From Legionella saoudiensis (lineage in GTDB: Bacteria; Pseudomonadota; Gammaproteobacteria; Legionellales; Legionellaceae): 64,000 nt of DNA. Below the pieces are notes generated by a model. That model had not been told where the DNA came from. It made no database searches and saw only the letters and a program-made list of their open reading frames with translations. A program made the position numbers and the translations under genes. Numbering within the stretch: position 1 is the stretch's first letter; every line of letters starts with the position of its first letter. The stretch is taken from positions 62,001-126,000 of the forward strand of contig NZ_LN901320.1 in assembly GCF_001465875.1 (NCBI RefSeq), read 5' to 3'. This document shows, in pieces, positions 56,704 through 64,000 of the stretch.

Positions 56704-57240
56704 CTAATTTAACGCTTGTTGCAGTTGGTTTGCCTGAACCTGCTGTTGTACAGGCTGCTGAGGGGGCTGCTGTTGTTGTGCAGGTTGTTGTATTTGTTGC
56801 TGACCACCCCAAGCTGCGGCAACTAAGTCCATTTCTGTTTTGGCGGCATTGGTTTGGCAAGGGTATTTTTTGGTTATCCCTAACCAGGCAACTTGAGATA
56901 CGGTCATCGAATCCTTATCACTTTGTTGGCTGGAAATTTCGTTATAGGTTTGCTGGATGAGGTCATTTAAGGCGAGTGGGTTTAACTGTACACTCGGAGG
57001 CAGACAAAAAATAGGATGCCCTTGGCTTTTTGCTGATTCGTTGGCTTGAATTAATGTTTCTTGAATACTTTCACTAGTAATCATCAGCACATGGCGTGCT
57101 GATCTTGCCCAGGCTTGAGCTTGAGGGTCGGCTTTCATTTCCATTTGCGGAATGTTATTAGCAATGTCCATATAGTTTCTAATCGTATCTGCATTGACAT
57201 AATTTGCAAAAAAAATACAACAGATAAAGAATAAGCGCAT
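56704..57240 (-). CDS. Secreted protein with Gln/Pro-rich C-terminus
   Basis: A 178-residue protein with signal peptide MRLFFICCIFFANYVNA. A mature domain of about 100 residues (ARSARHVLMITSESIQETL, CLPPSVQLNPLALNDLIQQTYNEIS) with two cysteines is followed by a low-complexity Gln/Pro tail from residue 140. The core looks Rap1a/Tai-like (two Cys, helical), a family including T6SS immunity proteins, but this is tentative. It is encoded opposite to the oxidase assembly genes. Confidence 0.6.
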   Translation of the reverse strand: MRLFFICCIFFANYVNADTIRNYMDIANNIPQMEMKADPQAQAWARSARHVLMITSESIQETLIQANESAKSQGHPIFCLPPSVQLNPLALNDLIQQTYNEISSQQSDKDSMTVSQVAWLGITKKYPCQTNAAKTEMDLVAAAWGGQQQIQQPAQQQQPPQQPVQQQVQANQLQQALN

Positions 57241-57262
57241 AATAGTTCCTTAAATTATAACC

Positions 57263-57466
57263 TTAAATACCGTGAGGTTTAATTAACCCTAGTTTAAAAG
57301 CGATCATTAAAAAAATGAATAAACTTAATGAAATAGCAATTCTAATGGTTAATGCTTTTACTGTTCTTTTAGTGTTTCCAGAGTCTTTAAGTAAAAAAAC
57401 AAGGCCGCTGGCAAGTGAGCCTGCGATAATAATCATGGTAAAGATGATGATGATTTTGGTGATCAT
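57263..57466 (-). CDS. Twin-transmembrane protein (DUF2909-like)
   Basis: A 67-residue protein with two membrane helices (IIIIFTMIIIAGSLASGLVFLL and ISLSLFIFLMIAFKLGLI) joined by a short KDSGNTKRT loop, as in the DUF2909 twin-TM family that usually lies just before surf1 in cytochrome oxidase operons. Here it is on the opposite strand to surf1 with 59 bases between starts. Its function is unknown. Confidence 0.7.
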   Translation of the reverse strand: MITKIIIIFTMIIIAGSLASGLVFLLKDSGNTKRTVKALTIRIAISLSLFIFLMIAFKLGLIKPHGI

Positions 57467-57525
57467 TTGTTATACTCCCAAAACTGCTGATCAAATCTGA
57501 AAAATTTTTGAGCAATTAATAAACT

Positions 57526-58260
57526 ATGCCTAGTGTACCCTTTTTTAAATTTCGTTTCACCCCAAGTTGGACAATGGTCTTTTTAACCCTCCTCTTCATG
57601 GGGCTATTCCTGCGTTTAGGATTTTGGCAAATTCATCGTGCTGAAGAAAAAGAGCAAATGCTTGCGGCCGAAAAACAGCAAGCAAGTCTTAAACCAGTGC
57701 TATGGACCGCAAAACAAAAGTTGCCATTACAATATACACCGATTAAAATAGAGGGGCGTTATTTACCAGAAGTATTTCTCCTCGATAATCAGCATCACCA
57801 ACATCAGTTTGGTTACCATGTTTTATCCCCATTAGAACTTGTAGATGGTTCTGTTGTGATAATTGACCGAGGGTGGATTCCTGGCGATATGAGTCGCCGT
57901 ATTTTTCCTAAAATTACGGCGCCTAAGAATTTAATTCAAGTACAAGGAACGACTTATTTTCCGAGTGAAGGCCAATGGGTTTTAGGACAAGATTATGAAA
58001 AAAAAGAGAATAAAGTCGTAATTCTTGAGCGTTTAGACAAACAATTGTTAAGTCAACTTTTGCAAAAATCAGTCTATCCGTTTATTATTCGCCTCGACAA
58101 GCAAGATACACATGGATTTGTACGAGAATGGGCAACGGTATCCATGCCTCCGCAGCGACATTTAGCTTATGCATTGCAGTGGTTTGCTATGGCTTCGGTT
58201 ATCTTAATTATATTTGTAGCATTGAATCTGAAGAAACGAAATGAAGACACAGTCCAATAA
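57526..58260 (+). CDS. SURF1-family cytochrome oxidase assembly protein
   Basis: A 244-residue protein with two terminal membrane helices (about residues 15-33 and 220-238) around a periplasmic domain: LRLGFWQIHRAEEK, GRYLPEVFLLDNQ, VIDRGWIP and HLAYALQWFAMA. SURF1 helps place haem a in subunit I of the aa3 oxidase. It overlaps the next gene by 20 bases and begins the operon surf1-(Sco-like)-ctaA-ctaB-sco. Confidence 0.93.
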   Translation: MPSVPFFKFRFTPSWTMVFLTLLFMGLFLRLGFWQIHRAEEKEQMLAAEKQQASLKPVLWTAKQKLPLQYTPIKIEGRYLPEVFLLDNQHHQHQFGYHVLSPLELVDGSVVIIDRGWIPGDMSRRIFPKITAPKNLIQVQGTTYFPSEGQWVLGQDYEKKENKVVILERLDKQLLSQLLQKSVYPFIIRLDKQDTHGFVREWATVSMPPQRHLAYALQWFAMASVILIIFVALNLKKRNEDTVQ

Positions 58261-58786
58261 ATATTATGTTGTAGTACTCCTGATTATTATGTTCGCTGCT
58301 CCAGGTATCGCAGCTTATGTTTTTTATCAACATCCGAGTTGGCTAGGTTCTACCCGGGTAAATAAGGGAACTTTGCTGAATCCTCCCGTTGTTTTAAAAG
58401 CTATAGAGGGTCCCAAAAAGTGGCGTATTGTTTTTTGGGCGCCGAAAGCATGTAATTCTGCATGTAAGAATCAATTAGAAATTTTAGCCAAAGTACGTTT
58501 AGCTTTAGGCCGAAAGTTGTATCAGGTCGATCAAGTGTTAGTACTCGGTGATAAAGCAGCTGCTTTATCGGCTGCTGAACAATCAGCGTTAAATGAAATA
58601 CAGTTTCAAGTGATACAATTGCCTACGGCTGAAGTAAGGGCTCATGAAGAATTATTCGCGGAGCCAAAGATATTTTTAGCTGATCCCAATAATTATTTAA
58701 TTCTCAGTTATGCCTCATCGGTAAAACCCGATGATGTATATAAAGATTTGAAGTTATTACTTAATACAACAGAAAAGAATGGTTAA
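58241..58786 (+). CDS. Membrane-anchored Sco/thioredoxin-like assembly protein
   Basis: A 181-residue protein with one N-terminal helix (residues 8-29) and a periplasmic domain. WRIVFWAPKACNSACKNQLEIL carries a CxxxC pair in the place used by Sco proteins for copper, followed by LGRKLYQVDQVLVLGD. This family is found next to surf1 and ctaA in proteobacteria and is presumed to help copper or haem insertion. It lacks the conserved Sco His that the later sco gene keeps. Confidence 0.75.
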   Translation: MKTQSNKYYVVVLLIIMFAAPGIAAYVFYQHPSWLGSTRVNKGTLLNPPVVLKAIEGPKKWRIVFWAPKACNSACKNQLEILAKVRLALGRKLYQVDQVLVLGDKAAALSAAEQSALNEIQFQVIQLPTAEVRAHEELFAEPKIFLADPNNYLILSYASSVKPDDVYKDLKLLLNTTEKNG

Positions 58787-58793
58787 TTAAATA

Positions 58794-59789
58794 ATGCACA
58801 ATAAATTATTACGCGTTGCAGTAACGGCTGCAGTCCTTTTATCATTGCTCGTGGTGATGCTGGGTGCATACACTCGTTTGACGGATGCTGGTTTAGGCTG
58901 TCCAGATTGGCCAGGATGTTATGGACGCTTGGTATTACCAAGTGCCAAGTCGAGTTTGCAAGAGGCACAAACGACCTATCCTCAGATTCCTATTGAATCA
59001 AGGAAAGCATGGACAGAAATGGTTCATCGCTATGCCGCAGGAACTTTGGGCCTATTAATTTTCTTTATCGGGTTTTCGATGCTGCGTAAGCGTTTACAAG
59101 GTTTTAATCTGCCTTGGCATTTGCCTGCAGCTTTACTGCTTCTGGTTGTTTTTCAAGCTGCATTAGGGATGTGGACGGTAACCTTAAAACTATTGCCTGT
59201 TGTGGTTATGGGACATCTTTTAGGTGGGATGCTGATAGTTGCTTGCTTGAGTCGCTTACGTTTACAGGTTAGTGCACTAAAGGGAGAGGATTTGCCACAA
59301 TGGCGCCCCTGGCTGCGTTTAGCCGTTATTATCGTATTTTTCCAAATTGCACTCGGAGGTTGGGTGAGCTCAAACTATGCGGGTATTTCCTGTATTGGTT
59401 TTCCTCTGTGTAATGGGGTTTGGCTACCCGAGTTACATTTTGCCCAAGGTTTTAATTTGTTTTCTCCAGTTGGAGCCAATTACCAGGGCGGATTATTAGA
59501 TCATGAAGTGCGCGTTACCATTCAATTCATTCATCGTCTTGGGGCTATCGTGACCGCGGTTTATGTATTAACGCTCGCCGTATTAATTATGCTTAAAGCT
59601 CGTTTTAAGTATTTAAAAGGTGCTGCCATAGCCATGTTTTTATTGGTGCTGATACAGTTCACCTTAGGAATTTTGAATGTGGTTTATTTGCTGCCAATTT
59701 CTGTAGCAGTTGCCCATAATGGTGTTGCAGCGCTTTTATTGGCAACGGTATTTAGCTCACTTCATTTGACACGTAAAGGGCAGGAATAA
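58794..59789 (+). CDS. ctaA: Haem A synthase (CtaA/COX15)
   Basis: A 331-residue, eight-helix inner-membrane oxygenase. It starts [24 protein letters not shown], followed by [20 protein letters not shown] and [11 protein letters not shown] with haem-ligating histidines. It converts haem O to haem A with CtaB upstream in the pathway. Its last base overlaps the ctaB start. Confidence 0.95.
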   Translation: MHNKLLRVAVTAAVLLSLLVVMLGAYTRLTDAGLGCPDWPGCYGRLVLPSAKSSLQEAQTTYPQIPIESRKAWTEMVHRYAAGTLGLLIFFIGFSMLRKRLQGFNLPWHLPAALLLLVVFQAALGMWTVTLKLLPVVVMGHLLGGMLIVACLSRLRLQVSALKGEDLPQWRPWLRLAVIIVFFQIALGGWVSSNYAGISCIGFPLCNGVWLPELHFAQGFNLFSPVGANYQGGLLDHEVRVTIQFIHRLGAIVTAVYVLTLAVLIMLKARFKYLKGAAIAMFLLVLIQFTLGILNVVYLLPISVAVAHNGVAALLLATVFSSLHLTRKGQE

Positions 59790-60673
59790 TGCAGACAGAT
59801 CAAACAATACAGGCACCAGCCGCTTGGCGTGACTATGTAGAATTATGTAAACCGCGTGTAGTGATGCTCATGTTGCTCACAGTTCTTGTTGGTATGTATT
59901 TGGCAGCACCCGGCTGGGTAAGCTGCTCATTGTTGTTCAACTCTTTGGTTGGTATTGGTTTATGTGCAGGAAGCGCTGCAGCAATTAACCATTTGGTAGA
60001 CCGACGCATTGATTCGATTATGGCACGAACTAAAAAACGCCCTGTTGCCCATGGGCGTGTTTCTGTTCACCAGGCGGCTTGGTTTGCATTAATTATGGGT
60101 GTTTTGGGATTGAGCGTCTTAGCCCTGTTTGTAAATAAATTAACAGCATTATTAACCTTTATTACGTTGATTGGTTATGCGGGTATTTATACCGGTTATT
60201 TAAAACGGGCTACGCCACAAAATATTGTTATTGGCGGCTTAGCCGGTGCCGCGCCTCCTTTATTAGGATGGACTGCAGTAACTAATCAGTTAGATCCTCA
60301 GGCACTACTATTAGTATTGATTATTTTTACCTGGACACCTCCGCATTTTTGGGCTTTGGCAATTTATCGACATGAAGAATATCAAAATGCAGAAATCCCC
60401 ATGTTACCGGTTACCCATGGCATCCAATTTACTAAGTTAAATGTTTATCTCTATACCATCTTACTTTTAGTGGTGAGTGCTTTACCTTTTGTCGTGGGCA
60501 TGAGTGGCCTGTTTTATCTAGCAGGAGCTCTAGTACTTGGCGCTCGATTTTTATTTTGGGCCCATAAATTATATCGTACGGATAAGCCCGTGGTGGCGAT
60601 GCAAACCTTTCGCTTTTCGATTGTGTATTTGATGTTATTGTTTGTATTTTTATTAGTGGATCACTATTTGTAG
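59789..60673 (+). CDS. ctaB: Protohaem IX farnesyltransferase (haem O synthase)
   Basis: A 294-residue UbiA-family prenyltransferase with nine helices. The diphosphate-binding Asp-rich motif is [19 protein letters not shown], and the second loop has YTGYLKR and [10 protein letters not shown]. It adds farnesyl to haem b, giving haem O for CtaA. Confidence 0.95.
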   Translation: MQTDQTIQAPAAWRDYVELCKPRVVMLMLLTVLVGMYLAAPGWVSCSLLFNSLVGIGLCAGSAAAINHLVDRRIDSIMARTKKRPVAHGRVSVHQAAWFALIMGVLGLSVLALFVNKLTALLTFITLIGYAGIYTGYLKRATPQNIVIGGLAGAAPPLLGWTAVTNQLDPQALLLVLIIFTWTPPHFWALAIYRHEEYQNAEIPMLPVTHGIQFTKLNVYLYTILLLVVSALPFVVGMSGLFYLAGALVLGARFLFWAHKLYRTDKPVVAMQTFRFSIVYLMLLFVFLLVDHYL

Positions 60674-60676
60674 GGG

Positions 60677-61327
60677 ATGAGAATGAATGTAAAGACTAAG
60701 GGCATTACCTTTACGGTGGTTATTTTATTAGCGTTGGCAGGATTATTTTCCGGCATTTTTGTCGGGCAGCATATGCATTTCAAGAAAAAAATCGATGTGG
60801 CCAATTTCCATGGGACCTATTTAGAAAATCCAAGAACTGTAAACCAGTTTAGTTTAATTGGCATTGATCAAAAAGCTTTTGATAACGCAAGCCTGCAAGG
60901 CAGATGGACGGTATTGTTTTTTGGGTTCACTAATTGCGGATACATCTGTCCTACTACTTTAGCTGAATTAGGTAAAATGTATCGTATTCTGGAAAATAAA
61001 GGCGTGAAGGATTTACCTCGAGTGGTGATGATTTCTATTGATCCTGATCGTGATGATCAGGAAAAATTAGGCAATTATGTTTCTTCGTTCCATCCTGATT
61101 TCTATGGTGCACGTGGAGAGGAGGCATCAATTAAAGCAATGACGCGAGAAATGGGAATTGCCTACGCCAAAATTATGGAAAAAGATACCTCAGACCCTAA
61201 AAGCTATGATATGCAACACAGCGGTGCTTTAATGTTATTTAATCCTCAAGGGGAGTTAAACGCATTTTTTACCACACCACATCATGCGGATTTGTTAGCA
61301 AAAGATTACATACAATTGGTTTCTTAA
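60677..61327 (+). CDS. Sco1/SenC copper-delivery protein
   Basis: A 216-residue protein anchored by one helix (about residues 9-28) with a thioredoxin-fold domain. The copper ligands are present: CxxxC in GFTNCGYICPTT, and the His of DMQHSGALML. It inserts copper into the CuA site of subunit II. It starts four bases after ctaB and ends the assembly operon. Confidence 0.92.
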   Translation: MRMNVKTKGITFTVVILLALAGLFSGIFVGQHMHFKKKIDVANFHGTYLENPRTVNQFSLIGIDQKAFDNASLQGRWTVLFFGFTNCGYICPTTLAELGKMYRILENKGVKDLPRVVMISIDPDRDDQEKLGNYVSSFHPDFYGARGEEASIKAMTREMGIAYAKIMEKDTSDPKSYDMQHSGALMLFNPQGELNAFFTTPHHADLLAKDYIQLVS

Positions 61328-61392
61328 ATAACCATTTAACGAAGCGCTTTTATTACAGTCAGGAAGTAATCCCATTAAGTTAAAGAAAACGT

Positions 61393-61423
61393 TATCCCGC
61401 ACTACGTTCGGGATGACGTAGCT
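61393..61423. repeat. Short palindrome after the oxidase assembly operon
   Basis: ATCCCG...CGGGAT closes a small hairpin around CACTACGTT in the stretch TTATCCCGCACTACGTT at about 61393-61415, followed by GACG. The wording (reverse complement CGTCATCCCGAACGTAGTG) matches a short dispersed repeat I associate with intracellular proteobacteria. It may be the operon's terminator. Confidence 0.4.
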
Positions 61424-61576
61424 TAATGGCAGGAAGAGAAGGAGGACACTAAGAGGAGCTGCTTGGAGGACCTTACTCCGCCCTTGAGCGGGAGGAGATT
61501 TTCCAATTTATAGGCTAGGCTTTAGATATACTCATAAAGCATAAAATAATAAAAAATATTGAGGAACAGTACATTC

Positions 61577-62485
61577 ATGAAAATTGCAATATTGGCCACC
61601 AACCCACAGTTGTATTCACATCAGCGCTTAAAAGCAGAAGGGGAAGCTGCAGGCCATGAGATTAAAATTATTAATCCCTTATATTGCTATATGAATGTTG
61701 CTGCTTCCTGCCCTAAAGTCCATTATCGTGGAGGTGCTCCTTTACCACATTTTGATGCAGTAATTCCCAGAATAGGTGCGTCAATGACTTATTATGGCAC
61801 GGCTGTTTTACGCCATTTGGAAACTATGGGTATGTATACCGTAAACGAATCTATTGCCATCTCGCGTTCGCGCGATAAATTCCGTTCCTTACAATTATTG
61901 GCACGTAAAGGTCTGCCTATGCCCTTGACCAGTTTTGCGCAATCCCCTGATGACACAGAAGACTTAATTCGCATGGTTGGAGGAGCCCCTTTAGTTATTA
62001 AACTATTGGAAGGAACCCAGGGGAAAGGGGTGATTTTAGCAGATAGCCATCAATCGGCTGTGAGCATTATTAATGCATTTAAAGAAATGCATGCCAATAT
62101 TTTAGTACAAGAATTTATTGAAGAATCGCGCGGTACAGACATTCGTTGTTTTGTGGTTGGTGAAAAAGTGGTAGGCGCGATTAAACGCCAAGCCAAAGAG
62201 GGTGAGTTTCGTGCCAATGTACACCAAGGCGGAAATGCGGTTAAAGTAAAACTTACTCCTCAAGAACGTGCTATTGCGGTGAGTGCAGCAAAAACAATGG
62301 GATTGAAGGTTGCTGGTGTTGATTTAATTCGCTCCAATCATGGTCCATTAGTCTTAGAAATTAACTCGTCACCTGGTTTAGAGGGAATTGAAAAGGCAAC
62401 AGGGGTAAATATTGCCGGGAAAATTATTGAATTTATTGAAAAGCATGCCAAACCCATGAATTTGAGCCAGCGTTTTCATGGTTAA
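61577..62485 (+). CDS. rimK: Ribosomal protein S6 glutamate ligase RimK
   Basis: A 302-residue ATP-grasp ligase. It has [18 protein letters not shown], the ATP-binding stretch [27 protein letters not shown] and [16 protein letters not shown] with the metal residues. It adds glutamates to the S6 C-terminus. ATG at 61577 is chosen; GAGGAA lies 11 bases upstream, and an in-frame TTG six codons earlier is a weaker option. Length equals E. coli RimK. Confidence 0.93.
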   Translation: MKIAILATNPQLYSHQRLKAEGEAAGHEIKIINPLYCYMNVAASCPKVHYRGGAPLPHFDAVIPRIGASMTYYGTAVLRHLETMGMYTVNESIAISRSRDKFRSLQLLARKGLPMPLTSFAQSPDDTEDLIRMVGGAPLVIKLLEGTQGKGVILADSHQSAVSIINAFKEMHANILVQEFIEESRGTDIRCFVVGEKVVGAIKRQAKEGEFRANVHQGGNAVKVKLTPQERAIAVSAAKTMGLKVAGVDLIRSNHGPLVLEINSSPGLEGIEKATGVNIAGKIIEFIEKHAKPMNLSQRFHG

Positions 62486-62554
62486 TTAAATCGGTTTTTT
62501 TAAGAGTTCTGAATTGCAGACGCAAGCGCTGTTAGTGCAGAGGCTTTTCTCTTT

Positions 62555-62591
62555 AATATAGGCTGGGCCTTGCGGCAGTCCAGCCTATATT
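62555..62591. terminator. Bidirectional stem-loop terminator
   Basis: A perfect 12-bp stem AATATAGGCTGG (62555-62566) / CCAGCCTATATT (62580-62591) with a 13-base loop lies between rimK and the convergent zeta-like gene. The same AATATAGGC arm is used at 40717-40766. Confidence 0.7.
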
Positions 62592-62593
62592 TA

Positions 62594-63994
62594 CTATCTC
62601 ACCGCTGTGATGCGTTCAGCATTTCCTTCTTCATCACTCAATTCATTGCCACTCTGTTCCGCTCTCATGCTTTGCATTCGGCTTCTTAGCGAACGGCTGC
62701 TATGGCAATTAGCTTGTTCTATTTCTGAGGCAGGATTATGGGTTTCTAACTCTTTACCTACTCTCTCCAGATTAGTCAACACTTTATCAAATGCCCTAAT
62801 TGACCAGCTGACAGAGAGCGAGGGTGATGTTTTCGCTGCTTTTAAATCGTCAATTGCTTCTTGTGTTTTTTGCTTTAAATGCGCAATTGCTCCATGATTG
62901 TCTAAGTCTCGAGGATTGAAATGCGCGATTTCTGTCAAAAGCGCTTGACGGTTAATGAGCTGGGCAACTCGGTCTGGATTTGGATTAGCCTTGTTCAATT
63001 CTTTTTCCAGTTTGGCTTCGGTTACTGCCAGGCGTTTAACTACTTGCTTTTGTGCAATGGCAAAGTCGATTTGAGCTGAGGTGGTAATAATAGGTTTTGC
63101 ATGGTCCTTATAATAGTCCATTAATGCTGGTTTATCCGTCACTTCAGGTAAATTCAACCATTTATCATATACTGATTTGGAAATAAGTTTTGTTCCTTCA
63201 TCGTTTTGAGTCGCAGGCAGCCAGGGGCCTTTCGGATTGTTGGGATCGGGCTTTAACAGAACCAAATCATTGGTTATCACCATACTTAATTTATCTTTAC
63301 TGTGTTTGTTAAACCATTTTTCGGCACATATTGAACCGGCTTTACCTGGGCCAAATCCTTGAGCTCCGTAGGCTTTGGATTCGCAGATGTCATCTTTTGA
63401 TATATTTAGATCTATTGCTCGCTGGGTATCAAAGTCTTTAGTTTTCCAGGCTCTGCGAGACCCCATAAAAGCAACCGTTTTTTGAAAAATAGACTCGTCT
63501 GCACCTTCAACGCGAGCAAAGATTTGTTTGGTATTTTCGAGTGCATCCACCCGTTTCAGTAGATTTCTTGCCGCACTTAGAGGATTTAGCCATTTGGAAA
63601 ACGTTTCAGGAATAACTACTCCAACATCAGGAGTTGCAAATGCTGCTGCTTGCACATAGCGCTTTGTCTTCTCTAAAACTTTGCTCTTGCTATGTAAGTC
63701 CTCCACACCCGTGAACCCTTGGTTTAGTGCGACCTGCACTAAAAGTTTTCGCATTTGTGATACTTCACGAACGATACCTCCATCTGCGGAGATTACTTTA
63801 TTACCGCTCATATCTTGATCATCGGTGGGTAAAAAACGGTTGGCGGTTTTGATTGCGTTTTGGGCTGCATGAGATTTTCCACAACCTGAAGGTCCAGCAA
63901 CAATAACCACAGGCCGCTCTTTTTTCCATTTAGGACCTTCATAATGAGTTGTTGAGGCTTCCGCCACTGCATATCGGAACTCTTTACTGTTCAT
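62594..63994 (-). CDS. P-loop/zeta-toxin-like protein, candidate effector (start may lie outside window)
   Basis: A protein of at least 466 residues with Walker A GPSGCGKS near residue 35, followed by SADGGIVRE and a helical region, the pattern of the zeta-toxin/UDP-GlcNAc kinase-type P-loop family. The C-terminal half is helical and coiled. The last 25 residues are Glu/Asp/Ser-rich (ELSDEEGNAERITAVR), as in the E-block signals of Dot/Icm effectors. No epsilon-type antitoxin gene is next to it in the window. The ATG at 63994 has GAAGAG touching it and the frame is still open at the edge, so the start is uncertain. Confidence 0.6.
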   Translation of the reverse strand: MNSKEFRYAVAEASTTHYEGPKWKKERPVVIVAGPSGCGKSHAAQNAIKTANRFLPTDDQDMSGNKVISADGGIVREVSQMRKLLVQVALNQGFTGVEDLHSKSKVLEKTKRYVQAAAFATPDVGVVIPETFSKWLNPLSAARNLLKRVDALENTKQIFARVEGADESIFQKTVAFMGSRRAWKTKDFDTQRAIDLNISKDDICESKAYGAQGFGPGKAGSICAEKWFNKHSKDKLSMVITNDLVLLKPDPNNPKGPWLPATQNDEGTKLISKSVYDKWLNLPEVTDKPALMDYYKDHAKPIITTSAQIDFAIAQKQVVKRLAVTEAKLEKELNKANPNPDRVAQLINRQALLTEIAHFNPRDLDNHGAIAHLKQKTQEAIDDLKAAKTSPSLSVSWSIRAFDKVLTNLERVGKELETHNPASEIEQANCHSSRSLRSRMQSMRAEQSGNELSDEEGNAERITAVR

Positions 63995-64000
63995 CTCTTC

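Noticed and set aside
62594..63994. Plasmid-type epsilon-zeta toxin-antitoxin module
   Set aside because: No short antitoxin gene lies beside it within the window, and the protein is much longer than a plasmid zeta toxin.

Overview
The window looks like a chromosomal segment of a Legionella species (Gammaproteobacteria). This is inferred from AT-rich sequence with Legionella-like codon use, several class III adenylate cyclases, a DotI/IcmL-like protein, two candidate Dot/Icm effectors (a giant helical repeat protein and a P-loop/zeta-type protein), and a housekeeping backbone (uvrA, lemA-htpX, rplS-trmD-rimM-rpsP, ffh, surf1-ctaA-ctaB-sco, rimK). No tRNA, rRNA, CRISPR array, transposase or prophage was seen.

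Layout. 1-4 kb: the 3' part of a hybrid histidine kinase, a convergent adenylate cyclase and a metallo-beta-lactamase-fold hydrolase. 4-10 kb: a tight RND efflux operon (permease, adaptor, outer-membrane factor) whose permease lacks the usual transmembrane proton-relay lysine. 10-16.5 kb: a glycine-rich membrane protein beside a palindromic repeat, a small secreted protein, an EmrAB-type efflux operon with its own outer-membrane factor on the minus strand, an entericidin-like 46-residue lipoprotein and a 2H-phosphoesterase-like protein. 16.5-22.5 kb: a six-gene minus-strand operon with GT4 glycosyltransferase, sphingomyelin-synthase-like PAP2 protein, KAS III, NAD-dependent epimerase/reductase, MBL hydrolase and adenylate-forming ligase. 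This is the best candidate here for an undescribed system, probably making an acyl-derived lipid or glycolipid. 22.6-28.5 kb: a second RND operon with reversed gene order. 28.5-35.4 kb: a second copy of the palindromic repeat, the 1844-residue repeat protein, a hotdog-fold protein and the DotI/IcmL-like protein.

35-50 kb: uvrA, lemA-htpX, a second glycine-rich membrane protein, an outer-membrane beta-barrel candidate, a CHASE2 adenylate cyclase with a FecR-domain partner, a YadGH-type ABC exporter, a 2-oxoglutarate oxygenase next to a YgjP-type peptidase, small hypotheticals and an O6-alkylguanine-DNA methyltransferase. 50-54 kb: the conserved ribosomal/tRNA/SRP block, with a readable promoter before rpsP. 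54-62.5 kb: an amino-acid permease, a PriC-like protein, an AhpD-like protein, then the haem A/cytochrome oxidase assembly genes (surf1, Sco-like membrane protein, ctaA, ctaB, sco) with a twin-TM DUF2909-like gene facing the other way, and rimK. The window closes inside or at the start of a P-loop/zeta-toxin-like gene.

Functional themes are envelope export (three complete tripartite pumps within 24 kb), cAMP signalling (two predicted cyclases), lipid modification, host-interaction candidates and respiratory oxidase maturation. Functions were assigned from motifs and family knowledge only, with no database search.
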